Assembly (NCBI RefSeq): GCF_008065375.1
Contig: NZ_VJYI01000010.1
Location: 62,001 to 126,000, forward strand
Length of the DNA stretch: 64,000 bases
Direction: 5' to 3'
From: Nonomuraea sp. SYSU D8015
GTDB lineage: Bacteria > Actinomycetota > Actinomycetes > Streptosporangiales > Streptosporangiaceae
Shown here: in pieces, positions 39,621-47,343 of the stretch
How positions within the stretch are numbered: the first letter of the stretch is position 1
How the letters are laid out: every line of letters starts with the position of its first letter
Notes under the pieces: generated by a model
Seen by the model: the letters and a program-made list of their open reading frames with translations, nothing else
The model's database searches: none
What the model was told of the DNA's origin: nothing
Program-made: the position numbers and the translations under genes

Positions 39621-40255
39621 TCCTGGCCGACGACTCCGTCCTGCTGAGGGAAGGGCTGACGCGACTGCTCGACGACGCCGGGCACGAGGTCGTCGCCGCC
39701 GTCGGAGACGCCCCCGCCCTTCTCGACGCCGTCGAACGGCACCGCCCCGACGTCGCCGTCATCGACGTGCGCATGCCGCCCACCCACAAGGACGAGGGGC
39801 TGCGGGCCGCGCTGGAGATCCGAGCACGCCGCCCGGAGGTCGGCGTGCTCGTCCTGTCGCAGTACGTCGAGCAGCACTACGCGGCCAGGCTGCTGGCCGG
39901 CCCCACCGAGGGCCTCGGCTACCTGCTCAAGGACCGGGTCTCGGAGGTGGCCGAGTTCCTGGAGTCCCTCGACCGGGTGCGCGCGGGCGGCACGGCGCTG
40001 GACCCCGAGGTCGTCCGCCAGCTCCTCGCCCGCACCACCCACACCGACCCGCTGACGAGGCTGAGCCCGCGCGAGGCGGAGGTGCTGCGCCACCTCGCCC
40101 AGGGCCTGACCAACGCCGCCGTCGCCGAGCGCCTGCACGTCTCGCTGAGCACGATCGAGAAGCACGTCAACGCCGTCATGGACAAGCTCGACCTGCCCCG
40201 CGACCCCGGCTACAGCCGCCGCGTGCTGGCCATCCTGCGCTACCTCGAGAGCTGA
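39611..40255 (+). CDS. NarL/LuxR-family response regulator
   Basis: The 214-residue regulator has a receiver domain (VILADDSVLLREGL; phosphoacceptor D52 in VAVIDVRMPP; lysine in GLGYLLKDRV) and a LuxR-type helix-turn-helix (LSPREAEVLRHLAQGLTNAA, then STIEKHVNAVMDKL). The GTG start overlaps the kinase gene. It probably controls the exporter operon upstream. Its 3' end overlaps the decayed SnoaL-like gene on the other strand. Confidence 0.93.
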   Translation: MRVILADDSVLLREGLTRLLDDAGHEVVAAVGDAPALLDAVERHRPDVAVIDVRMPPTHKDEGLRAALEIRARRPEVGVLVLSQYVEQHYAARLLAGPTEGLGYLLKDRVSEVAEFLESLDRVRAGGTALDPEVVRQLLARTTHTDPLTRLSPREAEVLRHLAQGLTNAAVAERLHVSLSTIEKHVNAVMDKLDLPRDPGYSRRVLAILRYLES

Positions 40256-40547
40256 GCGGGCAGCCCGAACGCCTCGAAGACCTCCGGCGACTGGAACACG
40301 ACGTTCCGCGCGATCCCCGTCCGCCTCACCTCCAGCACCGGTCCACCGCGCGCGAGCCCTTCAGCGGACCGGCGAACGCCGCAGCCATGTGGTCGCGCAC
40401 GGCCGCCTTCCCGCGGCGGAACGTGCCGGGCATCACCACGGTCGCGTCGTCCAGGTAGAGCTCGGCGAACGCGTCGGCGTCGCCCGCGTCCCAGGCCTCG
40501 TAGACCTTCCGCAGGACGTCCTGGACAGCGCTGGTGTCGATGGTCAT
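40240..40547 (-). pseudogene. Frameshifted, truncated SnoaL-like (SgcJ/EcaC) gene
   Basis: The intact N-terminus reads MTIDTSAVQDVLRKVYEAWD with GDADAFAELYLDDATVVMPG and AFAGPLKGSRAVDR, typical of the SgcJ/EcaC branch of SnoaL-like proteins. The frame stops at 40326. Shifting frame around 40335-40345 continues VLEVRRTGIARNVVFQSPEV to a stop at 40240. Even joined, the product is only ~100 residues, lacking the last strands of the fold (family ~125-140). It is a decaying gene, or a frameshift plus deletion, next to the YCII/sigma pair. Confidence 0.65.
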
Positions 40548-40701
40548 TTTCAGCTTTTCCTCCGTGCCGAGTTCGATCGGTCGGAGGGATATACCGGCCG
40601 GCCGCCGCCGGCTCATCGCTCCCGCGCGAAAAAGTGTCGAATGCCGCGGGTCCCCGATCGTCTCCCCTATAAAGAGGCTGAAGGGGAAGGAGCAAGGCGA
40701 C

Positions 40702-41064
40702 ATGAAGTACGTGCTGATGTTCGTCGACACCGAGGAATACGCCAAGGAGCTGGCCGCCATGACCGACGAGGAGCGGGCGGAGGCCGTGCGCCAGGTGGAG
40801 CGGTGGTTCGCCGACCACGCCGGCAAGGTGAGCATGGGCGGCAGCAAGCTCCAGCCCGGTCACACCGCCACCACCGTCAGGCTCCAGCGCGGCGCCGAGC
40901 CCGTGATCACCGACGGGCCTTTCGTCGAGGGGAAGGAGGTGGTCAGCGGGTTCTGCGAGATCGAGGTCGAGGACCTCGACGAGGCGCTGCGCATGGTCCG
41001 CACCTGGCCGGCCTGCCCCACCGTCGAGATCCGCCCCGTCCAGGACATGCACGCCGGACGATGA
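40702..41064 (+). CDS. YCII/DGPF-domain protein, partner of ECF42 sigma
   Basis: This 120-residue single-domain protein (MKYVLMFVDTEEYAKELAAM) has the family signature VITDGPFVEGKEVVSGFCEI. Genes of this type sit directly before ECF42-group sigma factors in many actinobacteria and are expressed from ECF42 promoters. The ATG of the sigma gene overlaps this stop by four bases. AAGGAGCAAGG provides the ribosome binding site. Its exact role in signalling is not settled. Confidence 0.85.
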   Translation: MKYVLMFVDTEEYAKELAAMTDEERAEAVRQVERWFADHAGKVSMGGSKLQPGHTATTVRLQRGAEPVITDGPFVEGKEVVSGFCEIEVEDLDEALRMVRTWPACPTVEIRPVQDMHAGR

Positions 41065-42305
41065 CGGACGAAGTCCCGCGCCGGGCGGCGCACGACCGGG
41101 CGGCGCACGACCGCGCGGCGCGCGAGGAAGTGGCGCGCGCCGTGCGAGAGCACGCGGGCCGGCTGGCCGCCTCGCTGGTGTCGCTGCTCGGCGACTTCTC
41201 CGCCGCCGAGGACCTGGTGCAGGACGCGGTGGAGACGGCGCTGGTGCGCTGGCCGGTCGACGGCGTGCCGGAGCGGCCCGAGGCGTGGCTGTACACCGTG
41301 GCCCGCCGCCGCGGCCTGGACCTGCTGCGACGCGAGTCCAACTACCGCGACAAGCTCGCCCTCCTGCGTCAGCCGGAGCCCGGCGAGCCGGACGACCGGC
41401 TCAGGCTGGTCTTCACCTGCTGCCACCCCGCACTGACGCGCCAGGCGCAGGTCGCCCTCACCCTGCGCGTGGTGTGCGGGCTGACGACCGCGCAGATCGC
41501 GGCCGCGTTCCTGACCCAGGAGAGCACGGTGGCGCAGCGCATCACCCGCGCCAAGAAGAAGATCGCAAGTGCGGGCATCCCGTACCGGGTGCCCTCGGGC
41601 GAGGAGATGTCCGGCCGGCTGCGCGAGGTGCTGACCGTCATCTACCTGCTGTTCAACGAGGGCTACCTGTCCAGCACGCTGGATCGGGCGCAAGCCCGCG
41701 ATCTGGTGGACGACGCCGAGTGGCTGGCCTCGCTGCTGACCGGGCTCATGCCCGACGAGCCCGAGGCGGCCGGGCTGCTGGCGCTGATCCGGCTGCACCG
41801 CGCCCGCGGCGCGGCCAGGTTCGGCCCCGACGGCCGGCTCGTGCTGCTGGCCGACCAGGACCGTTCGCTGTGGGACCGCGCCGCCATCGACCAGGCGATC
41901 CAGCTCCTCACCCGGACCGCGCGCCGGCACCGCAGCCCCGGCCCGTACCAGCTGCAGGCCGCCATCGCGGCCTGCCACGCCGAGGCCCAGCGGTGGGAGG
42001 ACACCGACTGGCCGCAGATCGCCGTGCTGTACGACATGCTGCTGCACCTCGCCCCGTCACCGGTAGCCCGGCTCAACAGGGCCATCGCCGTGCGGTACGT
42101 GGACGGCGCCGAGGCCGCGCTGGCCGCGTTGAAGGACCTCGGCGACACCCTCGACCACTACCCGCTCTACCACGCCACCCGCGCCGAGCTGCTGCGCGAC
42201 CTCGGCCGCCGGCAGGAGGCCAGGGAGTCCGACGAGCGCGCCCTCGCCCTGACCGCCAACCCGGCCCAGCAGGCGCTGCTGGAAGAGCGGATCAGCTGGG
42301 CCTAG
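41061..42305 (+). CDS. ECF42-type RNA polymerase sigma factor with C-terminal extension
   Basis: The 414-residue protein has sigma-2 (LGDFSAAEDLVQDAVETALV; PEAWLYTVARRRGLDLLRRE) and sigma-4 (VCGLTTAQIAAAFLTQESTV). A ~230-residue helical extension follows, with the family hallmarks VIYLLFNEGYLSS, LYDMLLHLAPSPVARLNRAI and DHYPLYHATRAELLRDLGR. The length and the YCII partner identify group ECF42. The extension, rather than an anti-sigma factor, is thought to control such proteins. The N-terminus carries a short repeat (RAAHDRAAHDRAAR) from a 15-bp tandem duplication. The stop overlaps that of the convergent isomerase gene. Confidence 0.93.
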   Translation: MTDEVPRRAAHDRAAHDRAAREEVARAVREHAGRLAASLVSLLGDFSAAEDLVQDAVETALVRWPVDGVPERPEAWLYTVARRRGLDLLRRESNYRDKLALLRQPEPGEPDDRLRLVFTCCHPALTRQAQVALTLRVVCGLTTAQIAAAFLTQESTVAQRITRAKKKIASAGIPYRVPSGEEMSGRLREVLTVIYLLFNEGYLSSTLDRAQARDLVDDAEWLASLLTGLMPDEPEAAGLLALIRLHRARGAARFGPDGRLVLLADQDRSLWDRAAIDQAIQLLTRTARRHRSPGPYQLQAAIAACHAEAQRWEDTDWPQIAVLYDMLLHLAPSPVARLNRAIAVRYVDGAEAALAALKDLGDTLDHYPLYHATRAELLRDLGRRQEARESDERALALTANPAQQALLEERISWA

Positions 42306-43063
42306 AACGCCATGCGGGCCAGCCAGTGCTCCAGCAGCGCCCGGTCACCGGTCACCTCCACCCGCTCGTCGTCGAGGGGGAGGCGGCGCGAGCAGACCAG
42401 CATGAGATCCGCCACCTCGCCCGACACGACCGCGTCGGCCTCCACCGGCCCGCGCTCGTAACGCAGCCCGCCGGGCGTCCTGACGACCACCCAGCCCGCC
42501 ATGTCAGGGGGCCGCACCCCGAGCCGCTCGCCCCGGCCGCGTAGCCCGGCGAGATCGGGCTTGAGCGTCTCCGCGCCGGGCGCGGTCAGCATGTCCATGC
42601 CCTCGGTGACCACGTCGGCCGCGAGGTCGCCGGCGATCTCGAACGCCGTGCCCGTCGTGACCGCCGCGTCGTAGGAGTGGATGGCCGTGTCGGCCATCAT
42701 CCGGCGCACCCAAAACCGCGCCGGCGCGGGCCCCAGGAACGTCCACCGCTCGGTGTCCGCCCCGGTCTCCCGGAGCGCGCCGATCAGGTCCTCGGCGCTC
42801 TCGCGCAGCCACTCCTCCCACCCGGCCGGTGCCCCCGGCTCGGCCTCCCACGGGTCGGGCACCGGCGGGATCTCGCCCTTGCGCAGGATGCCGGCCGCGT
42901 ACGCGTACGCCTGCCCGATGTGCCCCACGAGCACCCGCAGCGGCCATTCCGGGCACGTCGGCACCACAGCCGCCGGGTCCCCTCCCGCGACCGCGCGGGC
43001 GAATCCCGCGGTCACCTCCCGCAGCCCTTCCTCCAGCCGCCCGTCGTCCAGCGTCACCGCCAT
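42302..43063 (-). CDS. Maleylpyruvate-isomerase-like mycothiol-dependent family protein
   Basis: This 253-residue DinB/MDMPI-fold protein has an N-terminal four-helix bundle with the metal/thiol site region (VPTCPEWPLRVLVGHIGQAY, and DTAIHSYDAAVTTGT containing the second His). The MDMPI C-terminal alpha/beta domain begins near GWVVVRTPGGLRYERG. Mycothiol is the actinobacterial thiol these enzymes use, though most family members have no known reaction. The gene is divergent from the MerR gene. A MerR-style promoter with a long spacer lies in front of it. Confidence 0.85.
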   Translation of the reverse strand: MAVTLDDGRLEEGLREVTAGFARAVAGGDPAAVVPTCPEWPLRVLVGHIGQAYAYAAGILRKGEIPPVPDPWEAEPGAPAGWEEWLRESAEDLIGALRETGADTERWTFLGPAPARFWVRRMMADTAIHSYDAAVTTGTAFEIAGDLAADVVTEGMDMLTAPGAETLKPDLAGLRGRGERLGVRPPDMAGWVVVRTPGGLRYERGPVEADAVVSGEVADLMLVCSRRLPLDDERVEVTGDRALLEHWLARMAF

Positions 43064-43092
43064 GAAGATCTCCTTTCGAAGGTCACGCGGGT

Positions 43093-43124
43093 ACCGTAGG
43101 AACTCCAGTCAGGTGGAGGTTCAA
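43093..43124 (-). promoter_or_regulatory. MerR-style promoter with dyad in a 20-bp spacer
   Basis: On the minus strand TTGAAC (43124-43119) and TACGGT (43098-43093) are separated by 20 bases, too long for normal recognition. The spacer holds CTCCA-N6-TGGAG. This is the arrangement MerR-family activators correct by twisting DNA, so the divergent MerR gene should activate the isomerase-like gene. Confidence 0.7.
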
Positions 43125-44048
43125 GTGCCTTTACTCCATGACACGCTCGGAATCGGGGACCTGTCCCGGCTGACCGGGGTGCCGGTGCGGACGATCCGGT
43201 TCTACTGCGACGAGGGGCTCCTCGACTCGGTACGCAGCACCGGCGGCCACCGCAGGTTCGACCGGGCGGCCGTGGACCGGCTCGGGCTGGTCAGGCGGCT
43301 GCGGGGGCTCGGGCTCGGGCTGACCTCCGTCCGGCGCGTGCTCGACGGGGAGCGGTCCGTGGGCGAGGTCGTCGCGGCCGAGCGGGCGGCGCTCGACGTC
43401 CAGCTGGCGGACCTGGCCTGGCGGCGGGCGGCGCTGCGGGCGGTCGAGGAGGCGGGGCCGGCCGAGCGGGCGGCCCGTCTGGAGCTGCTGGCCGCCGCGG
43501 ACTCCGGGCCCGCCGCCCGCGACGCGGTGATCGACTTCTGGCGGCGGGCGATGCTGGCGCCGATCTCCGAGGGCATGTTCGCCGCGTTCGTGGCCATGGC
43601 CGTGCCCGAGCCGCCGGTCGACCCGACGCCGCCGCAGGTGGTCGCCTACGCCGAGCTGGCCGCCCTGGCCGGCGACCGGTCGCTGACCCGCCGCCTGCTG
43701 GAGCGGGCCCGCGTCAACGTCGAGCTGATCTCCGACGAGGACGCGCTCATGACCGGGGTCGGCGAGGCGTGCACGCTGGCCGAGCCCCTGGTGCTGGCAG
43801 GCGCGCCGCCCCGCGGGGGCCCCGAGCTGGACCGGTACGTCGCGGCGCATGCCGGCGTGCGCGGCGGCCGCGACACCCCGGAGTTCCGCCGGCGGCTGCT
43901 GGCGGACGTGGCCGCCGACCGCGAGCCGTGGATGCGCCGCTACTGGCGGCTGGTGACGGAGATCAGCGGCGAGGCGGTCACGCTCGGCTCCACCCATTTG
44001 TGGCTGACCGATTCACTGGAGCACTCCGTCAGGACTGACCGCTTGTAA
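43125..44048 (+). CDS. MerR-family regulator with ligand-binding domain
   Basis: The 307-residue regulator starts at GTG 43125, five bases after AGGTGGAGG. The helix-turn-helix is GIGDLSRLTGVPVRTIRFYC, followed by the wing GGHRRFDRAAVDRL and a coiled dimer helix (AAERAALDVQLADLAWRRAA). The ~180-residue C-terminal part is helical, with no metal-binding cysteines, so a small organic ligand is likely. It is divergent from the isomerase-like gene. Its Shine-Dalgarno overlaps the operator dyad, so binding may also affect its own translation or transcription. Confidence 0.88.
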   Translation: MPLLHDTLGIGDLSRLTGVPVRTIRFYCDEGLLDSVRSTGGHRRFDRAAVDRLGLVRRLRGLGLGLTSVRRVLDGERSVGEVVAAERAALDVQLADLAWRRAALRAVEEAGPAERAARLELLAAADSGPAARDAVIDFWRRAMLAPISEGMFAAFVAMAVPEPPVDPTPPQVVAYAELAALAGDRSLTRRLLERARVNVELISDEDALMTGVGEACTLAEPLVLAGAPPRGGPELDRYVAAHAGVRGGRDTPEFRRRLLADVAADREPWMRRYWRLVTEISGEAVTLGSTHLWLTDSLEHSVRTDRL

Positions 44049-44093
44049 CATGCGACGCCATCGGACGAAACAAAGATTTCCTAAATTCCGGTC

Positions 44094-45629
44094 ATGGCGG
44101 ACATCTTCGATTCATATGTCATGGCCGGAGCGTGGGACGAGATGTTCGAGCGGCCGGGCGTCCCCCGCCGCCAGTACCAGGCGCTGTTCGCGGCACTCCA
44201 GCCGCTCGGCGCCCACGAGCTGCGGACCAGGGCCGAGCAGCTCGCCAGGATGTTCACCGATCGCGGGGTCACCTTCGACTACGCGGGCGTCGAGCGGCCC
44301 TTCCCGCTCGACCTGATCCCGCGGGTCATCGACGCCGCCGAGTGGGACCTCGTGACGCGGGGCGTGCGGCAACGCATCCGCGCCCTGGAGGCGTTCCTCG
44401 ACGACGTGTACAGCGCACGCCAGGTGTTCCACGACGGCGTGGTCCCCTGGCGGCTCCTGCACTCCAGCCCCCACTACCACCGGGTGGCCCACGGCTGGCG
44501 CCCGCCCAACGGCGTGCGCGTCCACGTCGGCGGCACGGACCTCATCCGCGACGAGGACGGCGTGCTGCACGTGCTGGAGGACAACGTCCGCACCCCCAGC
44601 GGGGTCAGCTACGTGCTGGAGAACCGGCTCGCCATGACCCGCACCCTCCCCACGCTGTTCTCGGAGCAGTACGTGCGCCCGGTCGAGGAGTACCCCGCCA
44701 GGCTCCTGGCCGCCCTCCGCGGCGCCGCCCCGGCGGGGGTCGCCGACCCCACCGTGGTCCTGCTCACGCCCGGCGTCTACAACGCCGCCTACTTCGAGCA
44801 CGCGCTGCTGGCCCGCCTCATGGGCGTGGAGCTGGTCGAGGGCCGTGACCTGGTCTGCGAGAACAACCGCCTCTACATGATCACCACGTACGGCCGCCGC
44901 CCCGTCCACGTCGTCTACCGCCGCGTCGACGACGACTTCCTCGACCCCCTGCACTTCCGCGGCGACTCCGTGCTCGGCTGTCCGGGGATCGTGAACGCCG
45001 CCCGTGCCGGCAACGTCACGATCGCCAACGGCGTGGGCAACGGTGTCGCCGACGACAAGCTCGTCTACACGTACGTGCCCGACCTGATCGACTACTACCT
45101 GGGGGAGGCACCGCTGCTGCCCAACGTGGAGACCTACCGGCTGGACGATCCCGACATATGCGACCACGTGCTCGCCGCCGCCGCCGAGCTGGTGCTGAAA
45201 CCGGTGGACGGCGCGGGCGGCAAGGGCATCGTGATCGGGCCCGTCGCCACGCCGGAGCAGCTGGCCGCCGTACGGGAGGCCGTACGCGAGGACCCGCGCG
45301 GCTGGATCGCCCAGCGGCCGGTGCTGCTGTCCACCTCGCCCACCCTGGTCGGCGAGCGGCCCGCGCCGCGCCACATCGACCTGCGGCCCTTCGCCGTCAA
45401 CGACGGCGACGACGTGTGGCTGCTGCCCGGCGGGCTGACCCGCGTCGCGCTGCCGGAGGGTGAGCTGGTGGTCAACTCCAGCAGGGGAGGCGGCTCCAAG
45501 GACACCTGGGTGCTGGGCGAGCCCGGCGCCCCCGCGTCCATTTCCGCGGCCGCTGCCGCCGTGCCCGCCACGGCGGGCGCCGCCCAGTGGAGCCCCAGCA
45601 GGACCGCGGCCTGGGAAGGAGAGCAATGA
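44094..45629 (+). CDS. Circularly permuted ATP-grasp protein
   Basis: This 511-residue protein belongs to the circularly permuted ATP-grasp family (formerly DUF404/407). Segments include RGVRQRIRALEAFLDDVYSA, LEDNVRTPSGVSYVLENRLA and VVLLTPGVYNAAYFEHALLA. The ATP-site segment LVLKPVDGAGGKGIVIGP and FAVNDGDDVWLLPGGLTRVA complete the fold. It is the first of three overlapping genes with alpha-E and transglutaminase-like partners, a widely conserved trio proposed to make or modify a peptide. The product is unknown. Confidence 0.93.
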   Translation: MADIFDSYVMAGAWDEMFERPGVPRRQYQALFAALQPLGAHELRTRAEQLARMFTDRGVTFDYAGVERPFPLDLIPRVIDAAEWDLVTRGVRQRIRALEAFLDDVYSARQVFHDGVVPWRLLHSSPHYHRVAHGWRPPNGVRVHVGGTDLIRDEDGVLHVLEDNVRTPSGVSYVLENRLAMTRTLPTLFSEQYVRPVEEYPARLLAALRGAAPAGVADPTVVLLTPGVYNAAYFEHALLARLMGVELVEGRDLVCENNRLYMITTYGRRPVHVVYRRVDDDFLDPLHFRGDSVLGCPGIVNAARAGNVTIANGVGNGVADDKLVYTYVPDLIDYYLGEAPLLPNVETYRLDDPDICDHVLAAAAELVLKPVDGAGGKGIVIGPVATPEQLAAVREAVREDPRGWIAQRPVLLSTSPTLVGERPAPRHIDLRPFAVNDGDDVWLLPGGLTRVALPEGELVVNSSRGGGSKDTWVLGEPGAPASISAAAAAVPATAGAAQWSPSRTAAWEGEQ

Positions 45630-46516
45630 CCCGCCCGCTGCTCAGCCGCATCGCCGAGACGCTCTACTGGATCGGCAGGTACGTCGAACGCGCCGACGAC
45701 ACCGCCCGGCTCCTCGACGTGTCCGTGCACCGCATGCTCGACGAGCCGGAGACCTCCGGCTCCCTCTATGCCGTGCTCGGCCTGAGCCCGGCCGCCCCCG
45801 CCAGCCCTCAGGCCGTGATCCGGCGGCTGGCCTACGACGTGGACGAGCCCGCCTCCATCGCCTCCTCCATCACGTCCGCCAGGGACAGCGCGCGCGGCGT
45901 GCGCGAGGTGCTGTCCAGCGAGGTGTGGGAATGCCTCAACGTCACCTGGCACCACCTGTCCGGCCTGGAGTCGCGGCCCCCGCACGCGTACCTGGCGTTC
46001 GTCCGCGAGCGCGCCGCCCTGTTCTTCGGCCTCGCCGACGCCACCATGAGCAGGGACGACTGCTGGCGCTTCATCGTGCTCGGCCGCAGCCTGGAACGCG
46101 TCGACATGACCACCCGGCTGCTCGCCGTCCACCTGGCCGGCGACCGGCGGCTGCTGCTGCAGGCCAGCGGGGCCGACGAGTCGTTCACCAGGACACACGG
46201 CGCCAGGGACGGCGAGGTGCTGGAGTTCCTGCTGCTCGACCGGCTCTTCCCGCGCTCGGTCGTCTACTCGCTGCTGACAGCGGAGAAGTGCCTGCGGGCC
46301 CTGGCGCCCGACACGACCAGGGCCGGGGTGGCCGACGAGGCGCAGGCCGCGATCGGGCGGGTGCGCGCCGGTCTGGAGTACGCCGACCTGAACGAGCTCC
46401 GCGACCGGCTGCCGGAGCTGCTCGGCGCGCTTCAGGAGGCGTGCGCGGCCGCCGGAGAGGCGATCACGAAGCGGTTCTTCCAGCGCAGGGAGGCGATGGC
46501 ATGGGTTGGCGCGTGA
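45626..46516 (+). CDS. Alpha-E domain protein
   Basis: This 296-residue all-helical protein starts LLSRIAETLYWIGRYVERAD, the characteristic opening of the alpha-E family. It continues with DCWRFIVLGRSLERVDMTTR and the late FFQRREAM. ATG overlaps the ATP-grasp stop (ATGA), and the next gene starts inside its last 16 bases. Its function is unknown, but it always travels with ATP-grasp and transglutaminase-like partners. Confidence 0.92.
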   Translation: MTRPLLSRIAETLYWIGRYVERADDTARLLDVSVHRMLDEPETSGSLYAVLGLSPAAPASPQAVIRRLAYDVDEPASIASSITSARDSARGVREVLSSEVWECLNVTWHHLSGLESRPPHAYLAFVRERAALFFGLADATMSRDDCWRFIVLGRSLERVDMTTRLLAVHLAGDRRLLLQASGADESFTRTHGARDGEVLEFLLLDRLFPRSVVYSLLTAEKCLRALAPDTTRAGVADEAQAAIGRVRAGLEYADLNELRDRLPELLGALQEACAAAGEAITKRFFQRREAMAWVGA

Positions 46517-47337
46517 AGGTCTCCCACGTGACGCACGTGGAATACGACGGGGAGGCGCACTCCTCCTACAACGAGGTCAGGATGACGCCCGCGCACAACG
46601 TGCTGTCCAGCCGCGTCACGGTGACCCCGTCCGTGCCGGTCTACCAGTACGAGGACTACTGGGGGACCACGGTGAAGGCGTTCGACGTGATGGAGCCGCA
46701 CGCGTCCCTGACCGTCGAGTCCGTCAGCAGCGTCGAGACCAGCGGGCCGCGCCGGCCCAGGACGGGCGTCCACGACCCGGACCCGTCGATGGAGGAGCTG
46801 CTGCGGCGCACCCCGATGACGGCCGTGAACGCCGAGCTGGAGGAGCTGGCCAGGATGCAGGCGCTCGGCCGCGACCCGCACGAGACGGCCGAGGCGATCT
46901 GCGAGCTGGTGGCGGCGCGGGTGGAGTACATGCCGGGCTCGACCGGCGTGCAGACCTCCGCCCAGGAGGCGTGGGACCTGGGGAAGGGCGTCTGCCAGGA
47001 CATGGCGCACCTGACCGCGGGGCTGCTGCGGGCCGCCGGGATGCCCGCCCGCTACGTCTCCGGCTACCTGCATCCGCGGCCGAGCGCCGAGATCGGCGAG
47101 CCCGTCGTGGGGCAGAGCCACGCGTGGGTGGAGTACTGGGCGGGGGAGTGGCTGCCGCTCGACCCGACCAACCGGACGTACGTGGGGGAGGCGCACGTGG
47201 TGGTGGCCCGCGGCCGGGACTATGCGGACGTTCCACCGCTCAAGGGCATCTACCAGGGACCGCCCGGCAGCCGCCAGGAGATCACGGTGACCGTCACCCG
47301 CCTGGGCCCGGCCTCGCTCCACACCATGCCCGGCTAG
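46501..47337 (+). CDS. Transglutaminase-like cysteine protease-fold protein
   Basis: The 278-residue protein has an N-terminal beta domain (VSHVTHVEYDGEAHSSYNEV) and a transglutaminase-like core. The catalytic triad is C165 in GKGVCQDMAH, H207 in VGQSHAWVEYW and D221 in WLPLDPTN. Members of this family act as peptidases or amide ligases. With its partners it probably forms one enzyme pathway. It starts 16 bases inside the alpha-E gene, with AGGGAGG upstream. Confidence 0.93.
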   Translation: MGWRVKVSHVTHVEYDGEAHSSYNEVRMTPAHNVLSSRVTVTPSVPVYQYEDYWGTTVKAFDVMEPHASLTVESVSSVETSGPRRPRTGVHDPDPSMEELLRRTPMTAVNAELEELARMQALGRDPHETAEAICELVAARVEYMPGSTGVQTSAQEAWDLGKGVCQDMAHLTAGLLRAAGMPARYVSGYLHPRPSAEIGEPVVGQSHAWVEYWAGEWLPLDPTNRTYVGEAHVVVARGRDYADVPPLKGIYQGPPGSRQEITVTVTRLGPASLHTMPG

Positions 47338-47343
47338 CACCCG

